Assembly: GCA_963787135.1 (NCBI GenBank)
Contig: CAWBBW010000020.1
Coordinates: forward strand, 1-64,000
Length of the DNA: 64,000 nucleotides
Direction of reading: 5' to 3'
DNA from: Roseiarcus sp963787135
Lineage (GTDB): Bacteria; Pseudomonadota; Alphaproteobacteria; Rhizobiales; Beijerinckiaceae
Position numbers and translations under genes: made by a program. This document shows, piece after piece, positions 44,675 through 53,241 of the stretch (the stretch's first letter is position 1; each line of letters begins with the position of its first letter). The notes beneath the pieces are model-generated. The model was not told the DNA's origin. It searched no databases and was given only the letters and a program-made list of their open reading frames with translations.

Positions 44675-45136
44675 ATGGCGACGATCCGCGTTCAGCGCGA
44701 GGATTTCGACGCGGGAGCGGAGGCGGCCGGGCTCGCGGGCGGCCGGAAGGACGTCGGCGCTGTGGTGACTTTTGTCGGCTATTGCCGCGACGAGGGCGGG
44801 CGGCTGGGGGCGCTGGAGCTTGAGCACTATCCAGGCATGGCCGAGGTGGAGATGGCGCGCGTGGCGCGCGAGGCCGAGACGCGATGGCCGCTCATCGGCG
44901 TGACGGCGATCCATCGCTTCGGGCGGATCGCGCCGGGCGAACAGATCGTTTGCGTCGCGGTCGCCGCCGCCCATCGCGGTGAAGCATTCGCCGCGGCGGA
45001 GATGCTGATGGACTACTTGAAAACACGCGCGCCCTTCTGGAAACGGGCCGTTCTCGCCGACGGCGCCGTCGAAGGATGGGTCGAGGCCAAGGGCGGCGAC
45101 GATTCCGCTGTGGCGCGCTGGGGCGCCGCGGGCTGA
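44675..45136 (+). CDS. moaE: Molybdopterin synthase large subunit MoaE
   Basis: This is a 153-residue catalytic subunit that converts cyclic pyranopterin monophosphate to molybdopterin together with MoaD. Diagnostic segments are AVVTFVGYCRDEGGRLGALE, LEHYPGMAEVEMARVA, IHRFGRIAPGEQIVCVAVAA and HRGEAFAAAEMLMDYLKTRA followed by PFWKRAV. It is intact and coupled to moaD. Molybdopterin is used in this window by MsrP at 50 kb. Confidence 0.95.
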   Translation: MATIRVQREDFDAGAEAAGLAGGRKDVGAVVTFVGYCRDEGGRLGALELEHYPGMAEVEMARVAREAETRWPLIGVTAIHRFGRIAPGEQIVCVAVAAAHRGEAFAAAEMLMDYLKTRAPFWKRAVLADGAVEGWVEAKGGDDSAVARWGAAG

Positions 45137-45143
45137 CGGCGCT

Positions 45144-45401
45144 TCAGGTCGCGCCGACCACCTTGTGGTAGACCCAAAGGACGACGACGGCGCCGATCAC
45201 CGCGATGATGATGCTGCCAATGTTGACCCCGGTCACCCCGCCGATCCCGACCAGTCCCGCGAGGATGCCGCCGACGATCGCGCCCACGACGCCGAGCGCA
45301 ATGTCCATGAACATGCCGGAGCCCGTCTTGTTCACGATCTTGCTCGCGATCCAACCCGCGATCAGCCCCAGGATGATCCAGCTGAGTATCCCCATATCCA
45401 A
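45144..45401 (-). CDS. GlsB/YeaQ/YmgE-family stress-response membrane protein
   Basis: This 85-residue protein has three membrane helices with Gly-rich motifs (SWIILGLIAGWIASKIV, MDIALGVVGAIVGGILAGLV, IGSIIIAVIGAVVVLWVYHK). This is the transglycosylase-associated (Transgly_assoc) family, whose members are often induced by stress; the molecular function is unknown. It is convergent with moaE, seven bases apart. Confidence 0.92.
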   Translation of the reverse strand: MDMGILSWIILGLIAGWIASKIVNKTGSGMFMDIALGVVGAIVGGILAGLVGIGGVTGVNIGSIIIAVIGAVVVLWVYHKVVGAT

Positions 45402-45604
45402 GCCTCCGTGCGCGATTAGCCGCCTTTCGCCTCGCTCGGAAGTGGCGCAAAGCGGACGAGGTCGGTTCTGGGCGATAGATGCGGGATGGACGCGGAAAAC
45501 GCAAGCCGGTATTCTAGGTCGTCCAATTTTCGTCGACTTGCGCCAAGATGTTAGCGCCAGAGTGCGCTGATCGGCTCAGTTGATATTACCAGGAGGAGGA
45601 AATC

Positions 45605-46057
45605 ATGGGTGCATTTGACGACGCGCTGCAAAAGGCGGTCCCGGGCGGCAATCTGGCGACGCCGATCGCGGTCGCGGTCGGCGCGCTGCTGCTCGGCAAG
45701 TTTTTCAGCGGAAGCTCAGCTCCGGCTGCGCCCGCGCAGGCCGCGCCTCCGCCGCCGGTGCCGACGAACGCGCCGGCGGGCAGCGTGCTCGGCGGCCTCG
45801 GCGACCTGATCGGGAAACTGACCGCCGGCGGCGCGGGGCCGCAGGTCAATTCCTGGGTCGGGCAGGGCGCGAACCAGCCGATTCAGCCTGGAACGCTCGG
45901 CTCGGTGCTCGGCCAGAACACGCTCAACGAACTCTCCCAGCGCACCGGCATGAGCCAGCAAGAACTCTTGAATCAGCTCGCGACCGTACTGCCGCAGCTA
46001 ATCAATCATCTGACCCCGAACGGGCGCATGCCGACGCTGGCGGACCTCGACAAATAG
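45605..46057 (+). CDS. yidB: YidB-family (DUF937) protein
   Basis: This is a 150-residue protein. An N-terminal segment (MGAFDDALQKAVPGGNLATP, then AVAVGALLLGKFF) and a Pro/Ala linker precede the conserved C-terminal DUF937 part: LGDLIGKLTAGGAGPQVNSW, VGQGANQPIQPGTLGSVLG and MSQQELLNQLATVLPQLINH. AGGAGGA lies at good spacing before the ATG. Function is unknown. A strong hairpin follows the gene. Confidence 0.9.
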   Translation: MGAFDDALQKAVPGGNLATPIAVAVGALLLGKFFSGSSAPAAPAQAAPPPPVPTNAPAGSVLGGLGDLIGKLTAGGAGPQVNSWVGQGANQPIQPGTLGSVLGQNTLNELSQRTGMSQQELLNQLATVLPQLINHLTPNGRMPTLADLDK

Positions 46058-46078
46058 GGCTCCGGCCTTCGCAACAAC

Positions 46079-46105
46079 GCTGAGCGCGGTTCCCCCGCGC
46101 TCAGC
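46079..46105. terminator. Bidirectional hairpin between yidB and metZ
   Basis: GCTGAGCGCGG and CCGCGCTCAGC form a perfect 11-bp stem with a TTCCC loop. It sits between two convergent genes. No T-run follows, so it is a GC hairpin terminator or mRNA end-stabiliser. Confidence 0.7.
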
Positions 46106-46108
46106 CCC

Positions 46109-47339
46109 TCATTCGGCGGCGTGGCGCCGCGGCGCCGCAGCCTTGTCGAGCGCCTGCGCTAGGTCCTCGATCAGATCCTCGACGTCCTCGAGCCCGACCG
46201 ACAGTCTCAGCAACCCCGGACCGATGCCAAGCGCCTCGCGCTGTTCCGGCTTCAGGCGTTGGTGGGTCGTCGTTTCCGGATGGGTGATAAGGCTCTTGGC
46301 GTCGCCGAGATTGTTGGAGATGCCGATGATCGAGAGCGCGTTGGCGGCGCGGAAGGCCGCGGCCTTCCCGCCCGCGACCTCGAACGAGAGCATCGTGCCG
46401 CCGCCGCTCATCTGCCGGCGCGCAAGCTCCGCTTGCGGATGATCGGAGCGGCCCGGATAGAGCGTGCGGATGACATCCGGGCGCTCGGCGAGGAAGTCGG
46501 CGATGCGCTCGGCCGATCGACCCTGCGCCTCGACCCTGACGGGGAGCGTCTCCAGCGACTTCAAAAGCGTCCAGGCGTTGAATGGCGACAGGCAAGGGCC
46601 TGTCTGCCTGAGGTAGTTGTGGATGTTGTCGGCGATGAATTTTTCGCTCGCCAGAATGATTCCGCCGAGCACACGACCCTGGCCGTCGATGTGCTTGGTC
46701 GCCGAATAGACGACGCAGTCGGCGCCGAGCTTCATCGGATGCTGAAGAAGGGGCGTGGCGAAGACATTGTCGACGACCAACGTCGCGCCGTGGTCATGCA
46801 TGATGTCGGCGACCGCTGCGATGTCGATGATCTCGAGCGTCGGATTGGTCGGCGACTCGAGGAACGCGGTTTTGGTGTTGGGGCGCATCGCTGCTCGCCA
46901 GGCGTCGAGGTCGGTTCCCTCGACCAGCGTCGACTCGACGCCAAAGCGCGGTAGGAGCTCCTCGACCACATAGAGGCACGATCCGAACAGGGCTCTTGCA
47001 GCCACCACATGATCGCCGGCCTTCAGCTGACCCATGAGCGAAGCGGTGACCGCCGCCATGCCGCTCGCCGTAGCGCGCGCCGCTTCCGCGCCCTCCAATA
47101 GAGCCATGCGCCGTTCGAACATCGAGACGGTCGGATTGGCGAAGCGGGAATAGATGAAGCCGGGATCGTCGCCCTTTGAAGCGCGCCTCCGCCATCTCCA
47201 TCGTGTCGTAGAGATAGCCCTGCGTTAGGAACAGCGCCTCCGACGTCTCCTCGAACCGCGAGCGCAGCGTCCCGCCATGAATCAGTTGCGTGGCGGGACG
47301 CAGGCTCCTGGCATCGCGGGATTTGCGGGGGCTCGTCAT
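46109..47339 (-). CDS. metZ: O-succinylhomoserine sulfhydrylase, frameshifted
   Basis: This PLP enzyme of the Cys/Met metabolism family makes homocysteine from O-succinylhomoserine and sulfide. The start at ATG 47339 gives LRPATQLIHGGTLRSRFEET, then EALFLTQGYLYDTMEMAEAR and FKG. One extra G at about 47,172 (AAAGGGCG for AAAGGCG) throws it out of frame. In the corrected frame the reading is DDPGFIYSRFANPTVSMFER, then ALLEGAEAARATASGMAAV, and the PLP-lysine site VYSATKHIDGQGRVLGG. Everything else is normal. The gene is essential for methionine synthesis in many relatives, so an assembly error is plausible. Confidence 0.88.
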
Positions 47340-47635
47340 ACCTGTCCTCTCCGGCGCTGCGCGCTCTGGGGCTGGAGGACGAGGCCGAGTTGTGTAAAGC
47401 CCCGATCTTTTAGCCCGATGTTTAACGTGGCGGCAAGCCGACCGGCTCAAATGACCACGGGAAGGCTCTTCCATATCGCCGATGCCGGGCCGCCGTCAAC
47501 AAGCGCGCTCAGCCGCTCCTTGGCGTTTTCGGGGGGAAGGGATAACAAGCCTGACATTTTCGAGCGGCTTCCGATGGCGAACCAGCCGCAATTAGCTCCC
47601 TGACTTTGCCTCTCGATCGCGAGTGGTCGGACAGA
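47340..47635. other. Divergent intergenic region between metZ and dcd
   Basis: No gene is recognised here. It should hold the metZ promoter and that of the former dcd gene. Confidence 0.45.
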
Positions 47636-48759
47636 GGATATTCGGCTCGCCTTTCGGCCTTTTTGGCCGGCGCAAGATCAAGCTGATGGCGCGCCGCAAG
47701 CTGATCGTCCCGACCAAAGCACTCGAAGAGTCGAGCAGTTACAGCCGGCGAGCCTCGACTTGCGACTTCGAAGGAGGCCTATCGGGTTCGCGCAAGCTTT
47801 CTCCCCGGGCGGTCGCGGACTGTGAAGGAGCATCTGTCGACAGCTCAATCCGGAGCCGATCTCGCTCGCCGGCGACGGGGCGGTGCTGGAGAAGGGCATC
47901 GTGTACATCGCGCGGATTGCCGAGCATCTCGCGCTGACTTCCGAGCATTTCCGGGGCCGCCAACCCAAAAAGTTCGACCGGGACGGCTCGACATTTTCAC
48001 CCGCCTCATCGTCAACCGCGCCGAAGCGTTCGACGAAGTGCCGCTCGGCTACCGCGGGGAGCTTTGGCTCGAAATCTCGCCGCGCAGTTTCAGCGTGCGC
48101 GTTCGCGAGGGCTCGAAGCTCAACCAGATCCGGTTTCGCAACCGAAATTCGCAGCAGATGGAACGGCTGAAGTTCGCCCTGAGCGATGACGAGCTCAGGC
48201 GATCCCACGCGATTGCGCCTCTCGTCGATCGTGACCTCGAGGTTCGCGACGGGACTCGTCCTTCGCGTTGCGCTAAGCGGATCGGCAAAAGACGCGTCGG
48301 CTATCGCGCAATCAAGAACGGCAACATGATCGATGTCGACCGGCCCGGGCGGGTATGCCGCCGAGCGATTTCTGGGAGCCGATCAGGGCTCGCGCCGACG
48401 GTCGACTGATCCTCGACCCCGACGAGTTCTACATCCTCGCATCGCGGGAGAAATGCAGATCCCCGCCGACCTCGCCGCCGAAATGGCGCCGATCGATCCG
48501 GCGATCGGCGAGTTCCGCGTCCACTACGCAGGGTTTTTCGACCCGGTTTCGGGCAGGGCGCAAACGGGCGACCTGCCGCGCGCGCCGTGCTCGAGGTGCG
48601 CAGCGCGCGATGTGCCGTTCCTGCTCGAGGACGGTCAGCCGGTCGGGCGGCTGGTCTTTGAACGGCTTGCCGGGCGCGGCGGACGAACTCTACGGGGCGG
48701 GCGCGACGTCCAACTATCAGCACCAGGGGCTCAAACTGTCGAAGCATTTCCGCAGCTAG
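47636..48759 (+). pseudogene. dcd: 2'-deoxycytidine 5'-triphosphate deaminase (long alphaproteobacterial type), many frameshifts
   Basis: Pieces of one protein occur in order but in changing frames: EQLQPASLDLRLRRR, AYRVRASFLPGRSRTVKEHL, VLEKGIVYIARIAEHLALTS, GRLDIFTRLIVNRAEAFDEV, then GYRGELWLEISPRSFSVRVR and EGSKLNQIRFRNRN. Later come DFWEPIRARADGRLILDPDE, MQIPADLAAEMAPIDPAIGE and a final GAGATSNYQHQGLKLSKHF. At least six indels are needed. The order and motifs are those of the fused, about 360-residue Dcd found beside metZ in Rhizobiales. Loss seems real here because the damage is dense. dUMP would then have to come from another route (for example dUTPase or thymidine salvage), not visible in this window. 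Confidence 0.8.
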
Positions 48760-48823
48760 GGCGTGCCGATACGCCCCTCGCGCCCGGGATCTAGCGGTCC
48801 CGCTGACGAATTGTCATATTTCG

Positions 48824-48851
48824 CTTGGCGGCGGACCCGCTTTTCCTATAT
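48824..48851 (+). promoter_or_regulatory. secE: Probable sigma-70-type promoter of secE-nusG
   Basis: CTTGGC (48824-48829) and CTATAT (48846-48851) are spaced 16 bp, close to the alphaproteobacterial housekeeping consensus. They lie about 100 bp before the secE start. No tRNA-Trp gene, which often precedes secE, was found here. Confidence 0.5.
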
Positions 48852-48954
48852 GAGGCTCGGGTGGCGCGGCGCCGAGAGGCCCCGCGCCGCGAATTTTTCT
48901 GGCAGGGCGGCGCCGCCGACCGGCGCAAGACACGATCGAAACGGAACCGAGGGA

Positions 48955-49152
48955 ATGGCCAACCCCTTCGAATTCATCCAGCAGGTGCGAGCAGAGGCCG
49001 CCAAGGTCGTCTGGCCGACCCGGCGCGAGACGCTCGTCACGACGGGGCTGGTGTTGCTTCTGGTCGTGTTCGCGAGCCTGTTCTTCACTACTGTCGATGC
49101 CGTGCTGCGGGAAGTGGTCGCCCTTGTGCTCGGCTTCGGCCGCACCGGCTAG
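48955..49152 (+). CDS. secE: Preprotein translocase subunit SecE
   Basis: This is a 65-residue single-helix subunit of the SecYEG channel in the inner membrane. The opening NPFEFIQQVRAEAAKVVWPT with RRETLVTTGLVLLLVVFASL is the SecE signature (the VVWPTRxET hinge before the membrane helix). The start is ATG 48955. nusG follows after a GC hairpin, as in nearly all bacteria. Confidence 0.97.
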   Translation: MANPFEFIQQVRAEAAKVVWPTRRETLVTTGLVLLLVVFASLFFTTVDAVLREVVALVLGFGRTG

Positions 49153-49176
49153 CGCCGATATTTCTTAAAGAGACGA

Positions 49177-49194
49177 GCGCGCCCTCGGGCGCGC
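49177..49194 (+). other. GC hairpin between secE and nusG
   Basis: GCGCGCCC and GGGCGCGC are exact complements separated by TC. The hairpin lies 30 bp before the nusG start. It could be an attenuator-like or processing element; there is no T-run. Confidence 0.5.
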
Positions 49195-49224
49195 CGCCGC
49201 CGATAGAGTTTGGAACGCTTCACA

Positions 49225-49755
49225 ATGAGCATGCGCTGGTACATCGTCCACGCCTATTCCAATTTCGAGAAGAAGGTCGCCGATTCCATTCGCGAACAGG
49301 CGGCGCAGCGTGGACTTGAAGACAAGTTTCTGGAAATCCTCGTGCCGACCGAGCAGGTGGTCGAGGTCCGCCGCGGGCGCAAGATCAATTCCGAGCGGAA
49401 GTTTTTTCCCGGCTACGTGCTGGTCAAATGCGACCTCACCGACGAGGTCTACCACCTCATCAAGAACACGCCGAAAGTGACCGGCTTTCTCGGCGCCGAC
49501 AAGAAGCCGATGCCGATCCCCGACCACGAGGCCGATCGGATCAAGGGACAGGTCGCCGACGGGGTCGAGCGGCCAAAGGCCGCGATCCGGTTCGAGATCG
49601 GCGAAAACGTGCGGGTGGCCGACGGACCCTTTGCTTCGTTCAACGGCGTCGTCGAGGAAGTCGACGAGTCCCGATCGCGCGTCAAGGTCGCGGTGTCGAT
49701 CTTCGGCCGCGCCACCCCGGTCGACCTCGAATTCGGCCAGGTCGAAAAGGTTTAA
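49225..49755 (+). CDS. nusG: Transcription termination/antitermination protein NusG
   Basis: This is a 176-residue cytoplasmic factor that binds RNA polymerase and couples it to Rho and the ribosome. The NGN domain begins MRWYIVHAYSNFEKKVADSI, with RKFFPGYVLVKCDLTDEVYH and LIKNTPKVTGFLGADKKPMP. The C-terminal KOW domain has IGENVRVADGPFASFNGVVE and ATPVDLEFGQVEKV. It is intact. The ribosomal-protein gene rplK, which normally follows, is not here; an msrP gene is found instead. Confidence 0.97.
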   Translation: MSMRWYIVHAYSNFEKKVADSIREQAAQRGLEDKFLEILVPTEQVVEVRRGRKINSERKFFPGYVLVKCDLTDEVYHLIKNTPKVTGFLGADKKPMPIPDHEADRIKGQVADGVERPKAAIRFEIGENVRVADGPFASFNGVVEEVDESRSRVKVAVSIFGRATPVDLEFGQVEKV

Positions 49756-49872
49756 TCCGAACGTTCTCCCGCCAAGGCGCGTAACATTCGCCACCCTGGC
49801 GCCGAAAGGACAGCGCTGATGGGGAACCTGTGTCTCCATCGTCGCCGTATCGGGATCGCGAGGAGTTGGACC

Positions 49873-50821
49873 GTGCACGTCATCCGTCGAAAAGCGTGGG
49901 AAATTCCGGCAAGCCTGACCACCCCGGAGGCGGCTTTCGTCGACCGCCGCGCGTTTCTCGCCGGCCTCGGCGCAGCGGGCGCATATGTCTGCCTGGCCTG
50001 GCCGGGCGAGGGCCGACGACGCGGATCCATCCGCCGGGCTTTATCCCGCCCAGCGCAATCCGGCCTACACGCTCGACCGCGACGTGACGCCCGAGAAATA
50101 CAATCTCAACTACAATAATTTCTACGAGTACAGCACCAACAAGCGCCTCGACGCGAGCGCGCTGAAGACGCGACCCTGGACGGTCAAGCTCGACGGCCTC
50201 GTCGAGAAGGAGCAGACCGTCGACATCGACGCGCTGATCAAGACGATGGGGCTCGAGGAGCGGCTCTATCGCCACCGCTGCGTCGAGGCCTGGTCGATGG
50301 CCATCCCCTGGACGGGCTTCCCGCTCAAGAAGCTGATCGAGTTCGCCAAGCCCCTGTCGTCGGCTTCGTACGTCCGTTTCGAGACGTTCCTCGACAAGAA
50401 GATGGCGCCTGGTCAGCGCTCCTTCCTGCCTTGGCCCTATGTCGAGGGGCTGACAATGGCCGAGGCGATCAACGATCTTGCCTTCATCGCGACCGGCGCC
50501 TACGGCAAGCCGCTGGCCAAGGTCCAGGGCGCGCCGATCCGTCTGGCGACGCCATGGAAATACGGCTTCAAGTCCGCCAAATCGATCGTGAAGATCTCGT
50601 TCGTCGACAAGCGGCCGGAGACGTTCTGGGAGGCGCTCGGGCCGGACGAATACGGCTTCTGGGCCAACGTCAATCCCGCAGTGCCGCATCCGCGCTGGAG
50701 CCAGGCGCAGGAAACCTTCCTCAACGACGGGCAGATGCGCCCGACGCTCATCTTCAACGGCTACGCCGAGCAGGTCGCTTCGCTCTACAAGGGCCTCGAC
50801 AAAGAACCGCTCTACATGTGA
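49873..50821 (+). CDS. msrP: Protein-methionine-sulfoxide reductase catalytic subunit MsrP, frameshifted
   Basis: This periplasmic molybdenum enzyme (YedY) repairs oxidised Met residues. GTG 49873 follows GAGGAG and gives MHVIRRKAWEIPASLTTPEA, then a Tat signal (VDRRAFLAGLGAAGA). At about 50,010 the frame changes, and the mature protein reads DPSAGLYPAQRNPAYTLDRD, with the molybdenum-ligand Cys in YRHRCVEAWSMAIPWTGFPL and FANVNPAVPHPRWSQAQE-like ending WANVNPAVPHPRWSQ. A start inside at ATG 49985 would lack the export signal. One indel explains all. The membrane partner MsrQ is not adjacent. MoaD/MoaE at 44-45 kb supply part of the cofactor pathway. Confidence 0.88.
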
Positions 50822-50876
50822 GGGCGCACCTCGGGGTCGCTTCGGCGCGTCACGGCGGCGGCTTTCGGTCAAGCCT

Positions 50877-52244
50877 TCAGTCGCGCTCGAACCCGTAGAC
50901 TTCCGGCAGAATGAAAATCGCCGCGAGCAATCCGATCAGCGGAAAGATGGCGACGAACAGTGTCGCGCCGGCCTGGCCGATTGCGGTGAACAGGGTCGGA
51001 AACAGGAAGATGGCGAGGAACGACGGCAGCTTGACGAACACATAGGAGAACCCGCTCGCGGTGCCGCGGTATTCGGGCTTTGCGACCATCGAGGGAATGG
51101 TCATGCAGTTCGATGCGTCCCAATAATGGCCCCAGAGCATGGTGGCCGCAGCGAAGGGCAGCACCGCCTTGTTGCCGGTGTAGAGCGCCGCCGCTGCGAT
51201 CAGCAGGGACACGAAAACGATGCCGAAGCCGGCGATGCTGATGCCGCGATGTCCGATCTTCGGCGTCAGCAGCGGCCCGACCCATCCCGAGATCGCGGCG
51301 ATCACGTAGAGCGCCATAGTCACCAGCGTGGTGCCGAGAATGGAAGAGACGCCCACCATCACGAACAGCACCGGAAGATAAAAGGCGAAGGTTGAGAATT
51401 CGCTGCCCTGGGCGAAGCAGGCGATCCAGCCGTAAAGGGTCGCGCGCCAGCGGATCGGATCCTGACGGATATCTGCGAGGAACGCGGTCGGGCGGGGCTT
51501 CACCACCTTGACGTCCTGGTCGGGCAGCATGTCGAGGCGGTCGTCGTACATCCGGGTCGAGACCTCCTTCGCCTCGCGGAAACGGCCTTGGCGAACGAGC
51601 CACATGGCAGTCTCCGGCAGATCGTGACGAAGGATCAGGATGATGAGCGCAGGCACGGCGCCGAGCCCGAGCGTCACGCGCCATATCCATTCGTGATCGA
51701 GGTTGAGAATGAGGAAGATCGCGATCACGCCCAGGGTCAGCACCTGCCCGATGGCGAACATGAATTGCCAGCGGTTGCCCATGACCTCGCGCTTGCCCTT
51801 GGGCATCGATTCCATGATGTAGGTGTAGCCGGTCGCGATGTCGCTGCCGAGCGGCACGCCGAGGAGCAGGCGAATGACCGCGAGAGCTGCGACGCTGGTC
51901 ACGAAGGCCTGCGCCAGCGCGAGCACGATGAAGAGAACCATGGTCGCCAAAAACATCAGCCGGCGGCCGAGCTTGTCCGACAGCCAGCCGCCGAGAAGCG
52001 CGCCAATGACCGCTCCGCCCTGGGTTCCCGCGGCGGCGAGCCCGAGCAGCAGCGGACTCGGATGATATTGGTCGCGGATGAAGATGAGGACGAAGGCGAT
52101 CCCGTAGAGGTCCCAGGCCTCGACCAGGATGGAGGCCATCATCAGCCAGCCGATGCGATTACCCTGCGGGCTGTGGTTGGTGACGAGATGTCGAACTGCG
52201 GAATTGATGACGCTTCGCTGCGACAGTTCCATCTGCATGGCCAC
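50877..52244 (-). CDS. MFS transporter, sugar-porter-like
   Basis: This is a 455-residue inner-membrane carrier with twelve predicted helices. The family motif between helices 2 and 3 is GALLGGWLSDKLGRRLMF, and the region after helix 4 is RLLLGVPLGSDIATGYTYIM followed by ESMPKGKREVMGNRWQFMFA. A central loop of about 60 residues contains DLPETAMWLVRQGRFREAKE, typical of the sugar-porter/aromatic-acid and phosphate-type MFS branch. The substrate is unknown. It is on the same strand as lysR behind it, 19 bp away, which suggests co-transcription. Confidence 0.9.
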   Translation of the reverse strand: MAMQMELSQRSVINSAVRHLVTNHSPQGNRIGWLMMASILVEAWDLYGIAFVLIFIRDQYHPSPLLLGLAAAGTQGGAVIGALLGGWLSDKLGRRLMFLATMVLFIVLALAQAFVTSVAALAVIRLLLGVPLGSDIATGYTYIMESMPKGKREVMGNRWQFMFAIGQVLTLGVIAIFLILNLDHEWIWRVTLGLGAVPALIILILRHDLPETAMWLVRQGRFREAKEVSTRMYDDRLDMLPDQDVKVVKPRPTAFLADIRQDPIRWRATLYGWIACFAQGSEFSTFAFYLPVLFVMVGVSSILGTTLVTMALYVIAAISGWVGPLLTPKIGHRGISIAGFGIVFVSLLIAAAALYTGNKAVLPFAAATMLWGHYWDASNCMTIPSMVAKPEYRGTASGFSYVFVKLPSFLAIFLFPTLFTAIGQAGATLFVAIFPLIGLLAAIFILPEVYGFERD

Positions 52245-52263
52245 GGGCTCGCTCCCTCCTGCT

Positions 52264-53157
52264 TCAGTACCGCCAACGTTGCGCCGTGCGGACGAGAAAG
52301 TCGCGGAACGCCTGGACGCGCGCGACGTTCTTCAGTTCCTCGGCATAGACCAGAAAGCAATCCATTTCCGGCATGTCGGCCTGCGGCAGCAGGCGGACGA
52401 GCCCCGACTCGGGCGCAACCACGTAGTCGGGCAGGACGGCGATGCCGACCCCGTTCTCCACCGCCCGCGTCATCGCGGCGAGGTTGTTGACCGAGATTTG
52501 GGGCTCGCGCGGGTTCTTCGGGTCCCGGCCCAAGGTGAGCAGCGAGTTGAGATCGTAGAGCAGATGGGTCGCAGTCGGCGCGCCGAAGGCGACGAGATGA
52601 TGGTGGTCGAGATCTTCGACCTTGCGCGGCTGCGGGCGGCGCCTGAGGTAGTCGGCCGACGCATAGGCATGGAAGTGCACGGTGAAGAGCCGGCGCCGGA
52701 TGAGGTCCGGCTGCATCGGCTCGCGCAAGCGGAGCGCGACGTCCGCCTCGCGCATCGCGAGGTCAAGATCGTCGTCCGACAGCAGAAGTTGCAGTTTGAC
52801 CTCCGGATAAAGCTCGACGAATTCGCCGAGCCTGGGCGCGAGCCAGTTCGCTCCGAGGCCGAGTGTGGTCGTGACCCTGAGCTCCCCGTGCGGCTTCTCC
52901 CGGCTGTCGATGAGCCGGCTCCTGACCGCGTCGAGCTTGAGAACCACGTCGCGCACGGCGCCGAGCAGCATCTCGCCCTGCTCGGTCAGGATGAGACCGC
53001 GCGCATGGCGATGAAAAAGCGGCGCGCCGAGGTCGGCTTCCAGCGCTCCGACCTGGCGGCTGATCGCCGACTGGCTCAAGCCCAGTGTTTCGCCGGCGTG
53101 GGTGAACGACCCGGCGTCGGCGGCGGCCTGAAAAATGCGCAGCTTGTCCCAGTCCAT
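52264..53157 (-). CDS. LysR-family transcriptional regulator
   Basis: This is a 297-residue regulator with the N-terminal winged HTH MDWDKLRIFQAAADAGSFTH and AGETLGLSQSAISRQVGALE, then a two-lobed effector-binding domain. A LysR of this kind commonly follows trxB in Rhizobiales, as it does here on the same strand. The effector and targets are unknown; both the trxB side and the MFS gene are candidates. Confidence 0.93.
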   Translation of the reverse strand: MDWDKLRIFQAAADAGSFTHAGETLGLSQSAISRQVGALEADLGAPLFHRHARGLILTEQGEMLLGAVRDVVLKLDAVRSRLIDSREKPHGELRVTTTLGLGANWLAPRLGEFVELYPEVKLQLLLSDDDLDLAMREADVALRLREPMQPDLIRRRLFTVHFHAYASADYLRRRPQPRKVEDLDHHHLVAFGAPTATHLLYDLNSLLTLGRDPKNPREPQISVNNLAAMTRAVENGVGIAVLPDYVVAPESGLVRLLPQADMPEMDCFLVYAEELKNVARVQAFRDFLVRTAQRWRY

Positions 53158-53241
53158 GAACGTTCCCTTGACCCCGTCGGCTCCTGGCTTCGCCGCTGAT
53201 CGCTGCGGCGTTCGACGCCCAAGCCTACCTGACGCCCGTAA

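Noticed and set aside
48760..48954. tRNA-Trp gene before secE
   Set aside because: No cloverleaf or TTCGANTC-type loop sequence is visible there.
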